Positions 1 to 6,144 of a stretch of DNA of 6,513 bases are shown here, piece after piece. The translations under genes and the position numbers were made by a program. The notes under the pieces were generated by a model. It saw only the letters and a list, made by a program, of their open reading frames with translations, was not told where the DNA came from and ran no database searches. The stretch is from Verrucomicrobiota bacterium (GTDB lineage Bacteria; Verrucomicrobiota; Verrucomicrobiia; Limisphaerales; UBA1096), in the NCBI GenBank assembly GCA_015658765.1, contig DQOE01000104.1, positions 1-6,513 on the forward strand, read 5' to 3'. Each line of letters opens with the position of its first letter. Positions within the stretch are counted from its first letter, which is position 1.

Positions 1-450
1 AGTGCGTTCAGCCTGGCCAAGCGCCTGGCCGACGAACTGCGCCATGAGTCGCCGGTGCTCGACACGCCGGAGAAGTTGGCCAGCCTCCTGCGCGAGGACA
101 ACCGGCTGCTCGAGGTCGAGCATTTTACTGTCGTGCTCGTGAACACCAAGCGGCGGCTCATTCGCGTCGAGACACTCGCGCGCGGTACGCTCGATTCGCT
201 GGTGACGCATCCGCGCGATGTGTTTCGCCCCGCCATCGCCGCCAACGCGTCGGCGGTGTTCCTCGCGCACAACCATCCCAGCGGCGACCCCACCCCGTCG
301 GAGGCCGACATCAAGTTCACGCGCGACATCATCCGCGCCGGCAAGTTGTTGAAAATCGACGTGCTGGACCACATCATCCTCGGCCGCCGCACGGCCGAGC
401 GCGAAAAGGATTACGTGTCGCTGCGTGAACTCGGATATTTTTACGCATGA
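1..450 (+). CDS. radC: RadC family JAB/JAMM-domain protein, 3' part
   Basis: The frame is open from base 1 and ends at TGA 448-450, giving the last 149 residues; the true start lies upstream. RadC proteins are about 220-230 residues, so roughly the first 75, including the helix-hairpin-helix region, are missing. Numbering from the window edge, the JAMM metalloprotease-like zinc site is intact: Glu40 in EVEHF, then H90-N-H92-P-S-G-D-P-T-P-S100-E-A-D103, followed by the family signature DHIILG at 123-128. RadC was named a DNA repair protein, but its biochemical role is unsettled; the fold is that of a zinc-dependent isopeptidase-like domain and the protein is expected to be cytosolic. An internal GTG at 55 could be mistaken for a start, but the upstream SLAKRLADEL stretch is typical RadC, so it is only an edge artefact. 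The stop overlaps the lpxA start by four bases, which suggests translational coupling. Confidence 0.95.
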   Translation, partial: SAFSLAKRLADELRHESPVLDTPEKLASLLREDNRLLEVEHFTVVLVNTKRRLIRVETLARGTLDSLVTHPRDVFRPAIAANASAVFLAHNHPSGDPTPSEADIKFTRDIIRAGKLLKIDVLDHIILGRRTAEREKDYVSLRELGYFYA

Positions 451-1220
451 TCCACTCCACCGCCATCATCCACCCCGGCGCGCAGTTGCACGAAAGTGTC
501 CGGGTCGGCCCGTACTCGGTCATCGACGAACACGTCACGCTCGGTGCCGGCTGCGAGCTTGGCCCGCATGTGCACCTCACCGGCCACACCGCGATCGGCG
601 CGGAAAACCGGTTCCACACCGGCTGCGTCATCGGCGACGCGCCGCAAGACTTGAAGTACAGCGGCGAGCCGACCCGGCTCATCATCGGCGACCGAAACCT
701 CTTCCGCGAACACGTCACCGTTCACCGCTCCAACTCGCCCGACGAGGACACGCGGATCGGCACGAAGAATTTTTTCATGGCCAACAGCCATGTCGGCCAC
801 AACTCCATCATCGGCAACAAAGTTATCCTGGCCAACGGCGTGTTGATCGCCGGGCACGCAATGATCGGCGACGGGGCGTTCCTCGCCGGCAACGCCGTGG
901 TGCATCAGTTCTGCCGCGTCGGCGCGATGGCCATGATGCAGGGCTGCGCCGGGGTGAGCCTCGACCTGCCGCCGTTCACGATCGTGCGCGGCATCAACGG
1001 CATGTGCGGCCTGAACAGCGTCGGCCTGAAACGTGCCGGTTTCTCCGCCGAGGAACGGTCGCAACTCAAGAAAGCTTATCAGGCGATTTTCCTATCCGAT
1101 GACCTGCTGAAAGACGCGCTGGAAAAAGCCCGCGCCGAGTTCACCGGCGTGCTGTCGGAACAGTTGATCGACTTCGTCGCCACCAGCCAGCGAGGCACCT
1201 GCTCGCACACCAAGCGCTGA
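447..1220 (+). CDS. lpxA: acyl-ACP--UDP-N-acetylglucosamine O-acyltransferase (LpxA)
   Basis: LpxA catalyses the first step of lipid A synthesis, transfer of a 3-hydroxyacyl chain from ACP to the 3-OH of UDP-GlcNAc, in the cytosol as a homotrimer. The 257 residues match the usual 255-265. The N-terminal two thirds are hexapeptide repeats of the left-handed beta-helix (such as IIHPGA and VRVGPY). Family landmarks are QDLKY (67-71), EPTR (74-77), VHR (92-94), the catalytic His118 in SHVGHN (equivalent to E. coli His125), His137 in AGH, and HQF at 153-155. The C-terminal helical part starts near SVGLKRAGF (191-199). Gly166 sits where E. coli has Gly173, the hydrocarbon-ruler position, so a long acyl chain of about C14 is inferred. 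ATG 447 gives the expected MIHSTAIIHPGA start and overlaps the radC stop as ATGA; no Shine-Dalgarno is visible. The stop is one base from that of the convergent hydrolase. No other lpx gene is in the window. Confidence 0.97.
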   Translation: MIHSTAIIHPGAQLHESVRVGPYSVIDEHVTLGAGCELGPHVHLTGHTAIGAENRFHTGCVIGDAPQDLKYSGEPTRLIIGDRNLFREHVTVHRSNSPDEDTRIGTKNFFMANSHVGHNSIIGNKVILANGVLIAGHAMIGDGAFLAGNAVVHQFCRVGAMAMMQGCAGVSLDLPPFTIVRGINGMCGLNSVGLKRAGFSAEERSQLKKAYQAIFLSDDLLKDALEKARAEFTGVLSEQLIDFVATSQRGTCSHTKR

Positions 1221-1221
1221 G

Positions 1222-3099
1222 CTACTCGACCAACACCGTGCGGGGGGCGATCAGGGCCTCGATTTGCGGCAGGTCGAACGACTCCAGCAGGCCGAAGCAC
1301 ATCATCTCGGGCAACTCGTTCGCCCCTTTGTTTTCGCGGATGATCTCTTTGAGGCTCCGCATCGGGTCGTGCATTTTCAACGCACTGATCGCTTCACTCT
1401 GCACCGCCGCGAGCCGCGCCGCCACGCTGAGTCGGCGACCGACGGACTCGAGTTCCACCGGCTGTCCGAATTGCCGTGCCGCCCAGTTGGCCACGGCCGA
1501 GATTTGCCCGGCTTGCACGCCCAGCGCCCGCTCGCCCACGGCGTGCATGAGGATGACGTGCAGAAAATCGCGGCTCAGGATTTTCGACTCGCCGAAGAAA
1601 AACGAATCGAACGCCACGACGCGCCGGCCGTTGGCCAAGGCCGCCTCGACCCGCTTGGCCAACGCCTTGCGGCCGGCGTCGGCGATGAGCAGCGTGGTGG
1701 CCTTGGGTTCGTCCGGCGTGAATACCGTGCCGGGCACCGTCCAGTCGCCACCGATGCGAAATTGATAGTGCGCGACCGCCCCTTCGCCGCCGACACGCTT
1801 GGCCAATGCGGTGTAATTCTTGGCGTTGATAATTTTGAGCAGCCGCCGCCGTTTGTCGCCCTCGAACGGCTTGGGCAGAGTCTCCATCAGGCCAAGCGCA
1901 ATCGAGTTGAAATCGCCGTTGCCCTCGGGCAAATCCACCAGCAATTCGTCGTAGGTTTTCACTTCATCGGCGCTGGGGATTTCCTGCCACGAGAAGTCGC
2001 GGCCGTCGTAAAAAACATCGCCGATAAAGCGGTAGAGTTGCTGACGGTTATCAAGCTCGAAGTTGTGAGTGCCGGGTTCGTGATTGATGTGCGAGCGCAG
2101 AAACTCACCGCGGCCAAGCAGATCAAAAATCGGCTGCGCGGCATCGAGCAACGGCGGCTGCGCGTGGCCGGCGGTGAAGCAGCATTTGTCCTCTGCATTG
2201 TTTGTAAGCAGCGCGGCGCGATTGGCCAACATCGCGGTGAGGTGCGTGTAGTCCGCGTATAGCGCGAGGTCGTTGGGGGTTTGCTCGGAGTCGCCAAGAT
2301 CCATGCCGTGCCGGGCGCGGGTTTTAAAACTGGAATAACCGGCGACCGGGTTGGCCAGCGTCACGCGTTCATCGAGCGAGCTGATAAAAATCGTCTGCCA
2401 CCCTCCGCCGGACAGGCCGGCAACGGCGACTCGGGTCGGGTCGGCGTTCGGATGCGCGAGCAGGATGTCGAGGCCCTTGCTCATGTTCAGAAAAAACGGC
2501 GCGATGCCGGCCGTGCCGCACAGATCCATTTGGTTCATTTGATAATGGCTCATGCGACTGGCGAACTGCCCCATGCCGATCCACTCGACGTTCAACGCGA
2601 TCATGCCACGCTTGGCCTGGTTAATGCAGCGCAACTGTTTGTAGTCCGCCGCCTTGCCCTTGCCGTCGTGGCCGTTGACGTTGAGCACGACGGGGCGTTT
2701 GCCGGAAAGTTTGGTCGGCTCGTAAAGCAACGCGGGAATCCACCAGCCGGTCACGGCTTCAAATCGCAGTTTGCGGATGCGGTACCCCGGCAATCCTTCG
2801 ATCGTGTCGCTCCATTCCACTCGAAGCGGCGTGTCCCGCCACTTGGCCGCCTCGCCGCGAAAGACCACTTTGTCGAGAATGTTTCGGCGATACTCGCTGT
2901 CCTTGGCCTGCCATTCGGCGGCGGTGCTCACGCGCGGCATGTCCGGCACACGCGTCTCGTTGAACACGCGCACCTCCTCCAGCGAAAGAGCCGGCCCGAT
3001 GATTTCCTGCGCGAGTGCCCGCTCGACAGCACTGGCCGGTTCAGCCGCTTGGCCAACGATCCCGCCAAGTAAGCAAACAATGGTAACGGTTTGTTTCAT
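1222..3099 (-). CDS. secreted alpha/beta hydrolase, acetylxylan esterase-like, two-domain
   Basis: A 625-residue protein with a likely Sec signal peptide: Lys2, hydrophobic core VTIVCLLGGIVG (5-16), cleavage near A18/A19 before EPASA. There is no lipobox, so a periplasmic or secreted location is inferred. The first hydrolase domain (about 90-365) has an oxyanion-type loop NGHDG (142-146), the nucleophile elbow G228-L-S230-G-G232, and a probable catalytic His345 in GTHNFE. The acidic triad member is not clear. A second, shorter region (about 440-625) looks like another hydrolase half: strand VVAFDSF (494-500), an elbow-like ESVGRRLSVAA (551-561) without a GxSxG serine, and a C-terminal APRTVLVE. 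This part is probably non-catalytic. Substrate is not determined; carbohydrate ester removal is the family-level guess. The gene lies 30 bases downstream of the M42 peptidase on the same strand and is probably cotranscribed. ATG 3099 is chosen because it starts the signal peptide. No Shine-Dalgarno is seen. Confidence 0.8.
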   Translation of the reverse strand: MKQTVTIVCLLGGIVGQAAEPASAVERALAQEIIGPALSLEEVRVFNETRVPDMPRVSTAAEWQAKDSEYRRNILDKVVFRGEAAKWRDTPLRVEWSDTIEGLPGYRIRKLRFEAVTGWWIPALLYEPTKLSGKRPVVLNVNGHDGKGKAADYKQLRCINQAKRGMIALNVEWIGMGQFASRMSHYQMNQMDLCGTAGIAPFFLNMSKGLDILLAHPNADPTRVAVAGLSGGGWQTIFISSLDERVTLANPVAGYSSFKTRARHGMDLGDSEQTPNDLALYADYTHLTAMLANRAALLTNNAEDKCCFTAGHAQPPLLDAAQPIFDLLGRGEFLRSHINHEPGTHNFELDNRQQLYRFIGDVFYDGRDFSWQEIPSADEVKTYDELLVDLPEGNGDFNSIALGLMETLPKPFEGDKRRRLLKIINAKNYTALAKRVGGEGAVAHYQFRIGGDWTVPGTVFTPDEPKATTLLIADAGRKALAKRVEAALANGRRVVAFDSFFFGESKILSRDFLHVILMHAVGERALGVQAGQISAVANWAARQFGQPVELESVGRRLSVAARLAAVQSEAISALKMHDPMRSLKEIIRENKGANELPEMMCFGLLESFDLPQIEALIAPRTVLVE

Positions 3100-3110
3100 A
3101 AGAATTGGGC

Positions 3111-3130
3111 CGCTTGGCCAAGCGCTTGGC
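3111..3130. repeat. overlapping palindromes in the M42-esterase spacer
   Basis: Most of the 30-base spacer between the two minus-strand genes is built from one word. CGCTTGGCCAAGCG (3111-3124) is a perfect 14-base palindrome, and GCCAAGCGCTTGGC (3117-3130) is a second one overlapping it by eight bases. The block can also be read as a 12-base unit repeated 1.67 times. Its last base lies in the M42 stop codon. It could fold as alternative RNA hairpins, but there is no following T-run on either strand, so it is not a standard terminator. The same word recurs through the window. Confidence 0.7.
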
Positions 3131-4203
3131 TAAATCTTCACCTTGAACTGTTCGCCTTTTTTCAACGACTTGGCGAAGCCGGCCATGAGCTGCGGGATCT
3201 GCTCGAGATCCTTCAGGCTGACCACCTCGACCGGTGAGTGCATGTAGCGGTTGGGTAGGCTGATGAGGCCGCTCGGGATACCACCGCGTGTCCAGAAAAC
3301 GGCGTCGGTGTCGGTGCCGCTGGTGGAGGAAATCGCCTCGTGCTGCAGGTTGATCTTCAGCCGCTTGGCCACTTGCTCGACGCGCTTGATGACTTCGGGG
3401 TGGTTGCAGTTGCCGTGAGTGACGGTCGGCCCCTGGCCCACCTTGATGTCGCCATGCTGCCGCTTGTCCACGGTCGGGTAGTCGGTCGCGTGGGTGACGT
3501 CCATCACCAGCGCGACGTCGGGGTGCAGCGAGTAGGCGATTTGCCGCGCGCCGAACAGGCCGACTTCCTCCATCGTGTTGGCGACGACACACACCTCCGC
3601 GTTGAGCTTGACTCTGCCGGTCTTGAGCAGGCGCAGCGTCTCCGCCACAGCCCACGTGCCGACGCGGTTGTCGAACGCCCGCGCCACCACGAGGTCGTCG
3701 CGCAGAAGCTCGAACTGGTCGTTGAGCGTGATCGGGTCGCCGACGCGGACGAGTTTCTCGGCGGCCTTGCGCGAGTCCGCGCCGATGTCGATGAACAACT
3801 CGTGAATCTTCGGCACCTTGGGCGCGCCGGTATCGGTGCGCATGAGGTGCGGCGCGACGCTGCCGACGACCCCCTTCACTGGGCCTTTGCGGGCGTGGAT
3901 GATGACCCGCTGAGCCCGGGTGATCGCCGGGTTGGTGCCACCAAGCCGCCGCACGTACACGTAGCCGTCGTCGTCGATGAAGTTGACCGTCATGCCGATC
4001 TCGTCGGCGTGGCCGGCGAGCATCAACCTCGGGCCGCCACCCTTGTTGAGCACGGCAACACAGTTGCCGTATGCGTCGGAATAGGTCTCGTCGGCGTACT
4101 GGCTGACGTAGTCCATCCAGACGCGCAAGCCGCGTGATTCATGGCCGGATGGGCTTGGGGTGTTGACGAGAGTCTCGAGAAACTGGAGCGATCGCTTGTT
4201 CAT
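3130..4203 (-). CDS. M42 family metallopeptidase (glutamyl aminopeptidase / TET-like)
   Basis: The 357-residue length is typical of M42 (FrvX, 'cellulase M', TET) aminopeptidases, cytosolic di-metal enzymes that often assemble into 12-mers and trim short peptides. All expected metal and catalytic residues are present in order: His65 and Asp67 in AGHADEIG, bridging Asp178 in ARAFDNR, general base Glu212 and ligand Glu213 in TMEEVG, Asp235 in VMDVTH, and His322 in RYMHSPVE. SGTDTDA (295-301) is the usual substrate-side motif. The N-terminal NTPSPSGHE (14-22) is also characteristic. No signal peptide is present. The protein begins MNKRSLQFLETL at ATG 4203, at the expected distance from the first motif. 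The upstream bases show no Shine-Dalgarno. It is the first gene of a two-gene minus-strand unit with the esterase-like gene. The exact side-chain preference (acidic, hydrophobic or basic) cannot be read from the sequence. Confidence 0.93.
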   Translation of the reverse strand: MNKRSLQFLETLVNTPSPSGHESRGLRVWMDYVSQYADETYSDAYGNCVAVLNKGGGPRLMLAGHADEIGMTVNFIDDDGYVYVRRLGGTNPAITRAQRVIIHARKGPVKGVVGSVAPHLMRTDTGAPKVPKIHELFIDIGADSRKAAEKLVRVGDPITLNDQFELLRDDLVVARAFDNRVGTWAVAETLRLLKTGRVKLNAEVCVVANTMEEVGLFGARQIAYSLHPDVALVMDVTHATDYPTVDKRQHGDIKVGQGPTVTHGNCNHPEVIKRVEQVAKRLKINLQHEAISSTSGTDTDAVFWTRGGIPSGLISLPNRYMHSPVEVVSLKDLEQIPQLMAGFAKSLKKGEQFKVKI

Positions 4204-4301
4204 GCACGGCGATTAGGGGTATTGAACGGGGCTATTTCAAGCGCATTGTCGGCTTGCTTTTGGCAGGCGCCTTGCTTTCGGTCACCCGTCCATCTGGTCG
4301 C
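4204..4301. promoter_or_regulatory. divergent intergenic region between the M42 gene and the HsdR_N-like gene
   Basis: These 98 bases separate two start codons facing away from each other and so must hold the promoters for both directions, unless transcription enters from farther away. The right half reads in frame into the plus-strand gene from a TTG at 4254, but this stretch is better taken as non-coding leader. No operator-like inverted repeat is evident. A minus-strand sigma70-like promoter candidate is listed separately. On the plus strand only a poor pairing is seen, TTGAAC at 4222-4227 with CATTGT at 4244-4249 (16-base spacer), which is not convincing. Confidence 0.5.
4212..4240 (-). 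promoter_or_regulatory. candidate sigma70-like promoter for the M42-esterase unit
   Basis: On the minus strand, TTGAAA (plus-strand 4235-4240, five of six matches to the -35 consensus) is followed after exactly 17 bases by CCTAAT (4212-4217, four of six to the -10 consensus). Transcription would begin around 4203-4206, at or within a few bases of the ATG at 4203. If real, the mRNA would be leaderless or nearly so, which would fit the absence of a Shine-Dalgarno sequence. A consensus match of this quality can occur by chance. Confidence 0.3.
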
Positions 4302-5285
4302 ATGACTAAGATTAACAGGAAAATCCAGGAACGGCTCCGCGTTGGTTTGCGCTGCTTCAAGCCGCTGCTCAAAGCGGCCAAGGAGCGCGACGCCAGTCGT
4401 GCGGCCACGCTGGCGCTGGACCTGTTGTCGGATCTGTTCGGGTTCGACCGCTACTCGGAGGTGACGTCGGAGCTGGACAACCGCGAGGCGGTCTACGATT
4501 TCGCGATTCACTCCGGCAACTCGGTCGCCATGCTGATTCGCATCAGCCCGGTTTGCTCCGCGCCGGATGATCGTTACCTGCTCGCCACGGCGCAACACGC
4601 GTTGCTGCACGGTGTCGAGTGGATTGTCCTGACCAACGGCATCAGCTGGCAGGTGCACCATGTCGAGGACACGGGTAAGACCAGGCCGGAAACGCCGATC
4701 GTGCTGGCGTTCGACTTGTCGCACATGCAGCCCGGACGGGACTCGCACATCGAGACGCTTTTCCTGTTGACGCGTGAGGGCCACAAAAGTGCGGGGCTCA
4801 ACCATTTCCGGCTTCGGCTGGAGGTGACCAATCGCCATTACCTTGGCGCGATGATGTTGAGCGACCCGGTCGTGACCGCCGTGCGGCGCGAGCTGCGCAA
4901 GCTCAATCCCGGGCTGCAAATCACGCCTCTCGAGATACGCGAAAACCTGGCCAAGGGCGTCCTTCGCCCGGACGTCGCAGCCAGCAGCGAGACCGCCGCC
5001 GTGCTCGATTTTTTGCAGAAGATCAAACAGGACGCCCTCGAAGCCAGACGCAGGGCGGCCGATCCCAACCGTTTTTCAAGCCGCAAACCCCGGGCAAAAA
5101 AGCCAAGCCGGGCAAATGGTCTGCCAAGCGCGGTGCGGCACGCAGGAAACCTGTCTCGACGAAGTTCAGCCAGGCGGCCGATGACCGAACTGTTCTCCGG
5201 ATTTCCAAAAAGGCGGACATTAAAAAAGTGCTTCGACGGAGCAAATCCGCCACGCCCAAGCCGGCCGGCCGGGGGTGTCTTCTAA
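4302..5285 (+). CDS. HsdR N-terminal-like (PD-(D/E)XK superfamily) protein, degenerate active site, C-terminal frame uncertain
   Basis: From ATG 4302 the protein runs MTKINRKIQERL, the usual start of stand-alone proteins related to the HsdR N-terminal nuclease domain. A TTG at 4254 would add 16 residues not expected in the family. Recognisable blocks are LLSDLFGFDRYSEVTSE (41-57), YDFAI (65-69) with Asp66 in the nuclease Asp position, HGVEWIVLTNGISW (103-116), LTREG (156-160) and MLSDPVVTAVRRELRKL (185-201). Relatives carry a LIEVKA-type strand for the ExK pair; here it reads LIRIS (78-82), so the Glu is Arg80 and the Lys is Ser82. Nuclease activity is therefore doubtful, and a binding role is possible. 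No hsdM, hsdS or helicase region is nearby. The plain frame ends at TAA 5283-5285 (327 residues), but from about 5072-5102 onward the -1 frame looks more protein-like, giving about 334 residues to TAG 5303-5305. No Shine-Dalgarno is visible. Confidence 0.75.
   Translation: MTKINRKIQERLRVGLRCFKPLLKAAKERDASRAATLALDLLSDLFGFDRYSEVTSELDNREAVYDFAIHSGNSVAMLIRISPVCSAPDDRYLLATAQHALLHGVEWIVLTNGISWQVHHVEDTGKTRPETPIVLAFDLSHMQPGRDSHIETLFLLTREGHKSAGLNHFRLRLEVTNRHYLGAMMLSDPVVTAVRRELRKLNPGLQITPLEIRENLAKGVLRPDVAASSETAAVLDFLQKIKQDALEARRRAADPNRFSSRKPRAKKPSRANGLPSAVRHAGNLSRRSSARRPMTELFSGFPKRRTLKKCFDGANPPRPSRPAGGVF
5096..5102 (+). other. A AAA AAG slippery heptamer, candidate -1 frameshift site
   Basis: The heptamer lies in the correct zero-frame phase: GCA (5094-5096), AAA (5097-5099), AAG (5100-5102). 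This is the arrangement used for -1 frameshifting in bacterial dnaX. A slip moves reading to GCC at 5102 and continues open to TAG 5303-5305. No strong Shine-Dalgarno-like stimulator lies 8-14 bases upstream, and only weak stems (for example GGCA/TGCC around 5111-5125) lie downstream. An alternative explanation is a base lost from this run of six A, or from the T run at 5072-5076. Confidence 0.4.
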
Positions 5286-5305
5286 ACTGGGGCGCCACTC
5301 AGTAG
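5102..5305 (+). other. -1 frame lysine-rich tail of the HsdR_N-like protein
   Basis: Read from GCC 5102 this frame gives 67 residues and then TAG 5303-5305. It begins AKPGKWSAKRGAARRK and later has TVLRISKKADIKKVLRRSK. It contains 11 Lys and 8 Arg against 3 Asp and no Glu, the composition of a basic, flexible bacterial C-terminal tail. The zero frame over the same DNA is rich in Arg, Pro and Ser with 3 Lys, as expected of an off-frame reading. The tail could contact nucleic acid. The choice of frame rests on composition only, because the family's tails are variable. Confidence 0.45.
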
Positions 5306-5310
5306 CGCTT

Positions 5311-5331
5311 GACTTCGCGGCTGCGGGAGTC
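5311..5331 (+). other. short hairpin before the prepilin-like gene
   Basis: GACT (5311-5314) pairs with AGTC (5328-5331), continuing through a T·G wobble and a bulged G to CGC (5316-5318) with GCG (5323-5325), closing a GGCT loop. It sits between both possible stops of the upstream gene and the ATG at 5348. It lacks a downstream T-run (AGCTTCTCCCC follows), so intrinsic terminator function is unsupported. It might instead influence translation of the downstream gene. Confidence 0.25.
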
Positions 5332-5347
5332 AGCTTCTCCCCAAGCC

Positions 5348-6079
5348 ATGAAACATCGCCGCGCCTTCACGCTGATCGAGTTGCTGGTGGTCATTGCAAT
5401 CATCGCCATTCTGGCCGCCCTGCTTCTGCCGGCGCTGGCCAAGGCCAAGGCCAAGGGGCAGGAAATCTACTGCCTCAACAACATCAAGCAATTGACGCTC
5501 GCCGCCAAAATGTACAGTGGCGACAATGACGATCGCTTCGCCTGGACCTTCACGCTTGTGGGCAGCCAGCAAAACCGAACATCTTGGTTCAACTATCTGC
5601 TGCCGTATCAGGAAACCAAAAAGACACTTCGCTGTCCCAGCAAGCCGTTCAAGACCAAGGAGACGATTTACGACTTTGACCGAACCACGAACAACTACTC
5701 CGCCAACTTCCGGCTCGGCGGCTGCAACTGGCCCGGCGTCTGGGAATACGCCCCGCTCAAGGAAAGCGCCGTGCGCAGCCCTGCCACGCTCGTTTACAAA
5801 ACCGACGGCGGCAGCCTGCCGGTCAACACCACCAACCCGAGGAAATGCGTCACGCCTCAATCGCGCGAGAAACCCGGCTGCTGGATTATCCAAGACCCCG
5901 GCAGTAGCGTACCATGCAGCTGTGGCACAAATCCCGGTGATCCCAATTGGGGCGGACCGCACCTGCGCCACAGCGGCCGCAGCAACGTCAGCTTCACCGA
6001 CGGCCACGCTGAGGGGCTGCCGTCTTTCAAGTGGTACTGGTCCGGCACGCCCTGGCTCGATCCCAAGCGTGGCGGTTAG
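5348..6079 (+). CDS. prepilin-type protein with H-x9-DG domain (type II pseudopilin-like)
   Basis: A 243-residue protein with a class III (type IV prepilin) signal: basic MKHRRA, then F7-T-L-I-E11 and a long hydrophobic helix [19 protein letters not shown] (12-30). Cleavage by the prepilin peptidase is expected between Ala6 and Phe7, with Glu11 as the mature Glu5. The residue before the cleavage is Ala, not the commoner Gly. The continuation [19 protein letters not shown] and MYSGDN is typical of the large PVC-group family. Near the C-terminus His208, nine residues, then D218-G219 form the H-x9-DG motif. Seven cysteines (42, 96, 126, 167, 178, 190, 192) may form disulfides outside the inner membrane. 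ATG 5348 is preferred over a TTG at 5309 because it puts the basic residues directly before FTLIE. No other secretion or pilus gene is nearby, so its assembly partner is unknown. No Shine-Dalgarno is seen. Confidence 0.94.
   Translation: MKHRRAFTLIELLVVIAIIAILAALLLPALAKAKAKGQEIYCLNNIKQLTLAAKMYSGDNDDRFAWTFTLVGSQQNRTSWFNYLLPYQETKKTLRCPSKPFKTKETIYDFDRTTNNYSANFRLGGCNWPGVWEYAPLKESAVRSPATLVYKTDGGSLPVNTTNPRKCVTPQSREKPGCWIIQDPGSSVPCSCGTNPGDPNWGGPHLRHSGRSNVSFTDGHAEGLPSFKWYWSGTPWLDPKRGG
5437..5456 (+). repeat. GGCCAA hexamer repeat inside the prepilin-like gene
   Basis: Three consecutive GGCCAA units (5437-5454) plus GG encode the alternating Ala-Lys stretch (AKAKAKG, 31-37) that follows the membrane helix. 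Being a multiple of three, changes in copy number would keep the frame. The protein-level pattern is common in this family, so the repeat may simply follow from it. Confidence 0.6.
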
Positions 6080-6144
6080 CGGCCGAACTTGGCCAAGCGG
6101 AGTTTGCGCTTGAGCGCAGGCTGGGCCGGGGCGAACCTTGCCGC
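6080..6144 (+). promoter_or_regulatory. prepilin-panB intergenic region with palindrome, hairpin and direct repeat
   Basis: These 65 bases hold the perfect palindrome CTTGGCCAAG (6088-6097), then a hairpin TGCGC-TTGA-GCGCA (6105-6118). The 10-base word CGCTTGAGCG occurs inside that hairpin (6107-6116) and again at 6142-6151, across the proposed panB start. No T-run follows the hairpin, so it is at best a weak terminator. A pair of direct repeats 35 bases apart, one covering the start codon, could be a protein-binding or translational control site, but this is speculative. No clear -35/-10 pair is seen. Confidence 0.35.

Noticed and set aside
425..1102. Long open frame (225 codons) overlapping lpxA in another frame, and a 207-codon one antisense to it
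   Set aside because: Arg/His/Pro-rich translations with no family resemblance; these are expected in GC-rich DNA under a clear lpxA.
2281..3072. A 263-codon open frame antisense to the hydrolase, and one of 332 codons at 1264-2262
   Set aside because: The minus-strand product has a signal peptide and a GxSxG elbow; the plus-strand frames show no motifs.
3340..4137. A 265-codon plus-strand open frame across the M42 gene
   Set aside because: All M42 metal ligands are on the minus strand; the antisense product is Val/Asp/His-rich shadow sequence.
4254..4301. TTG start giving a hydrophobic MLLAGALLSV leader on the HsdR_N-like protein
   Set aside because: Looks like a signal peptide, but the family is cytosolic and starts near MTKINRKIQERL at ATG 4302.
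4302..5285. A restriction-modification or other defence system
   Set aside because: Only a degenerate HsdR_N-like domain is present, with no methylase, specificity subunit, helicase or toxin nearby.
5309..5337. A plus-strand promoter starting with TTGACT at 5309-5314
   Set aside because: The hexamer 17 bases downstream (AGCTTC) does not resemble a -10 element, and the region overlaps a hairpin.
5309..5347. TTG start for the prepilin-like protein 13 codons upstream of the ATG
   Set aside because: Prepilin leaders are short and basic; ATG 5348 gives MKHRRA directly before FTLIE.
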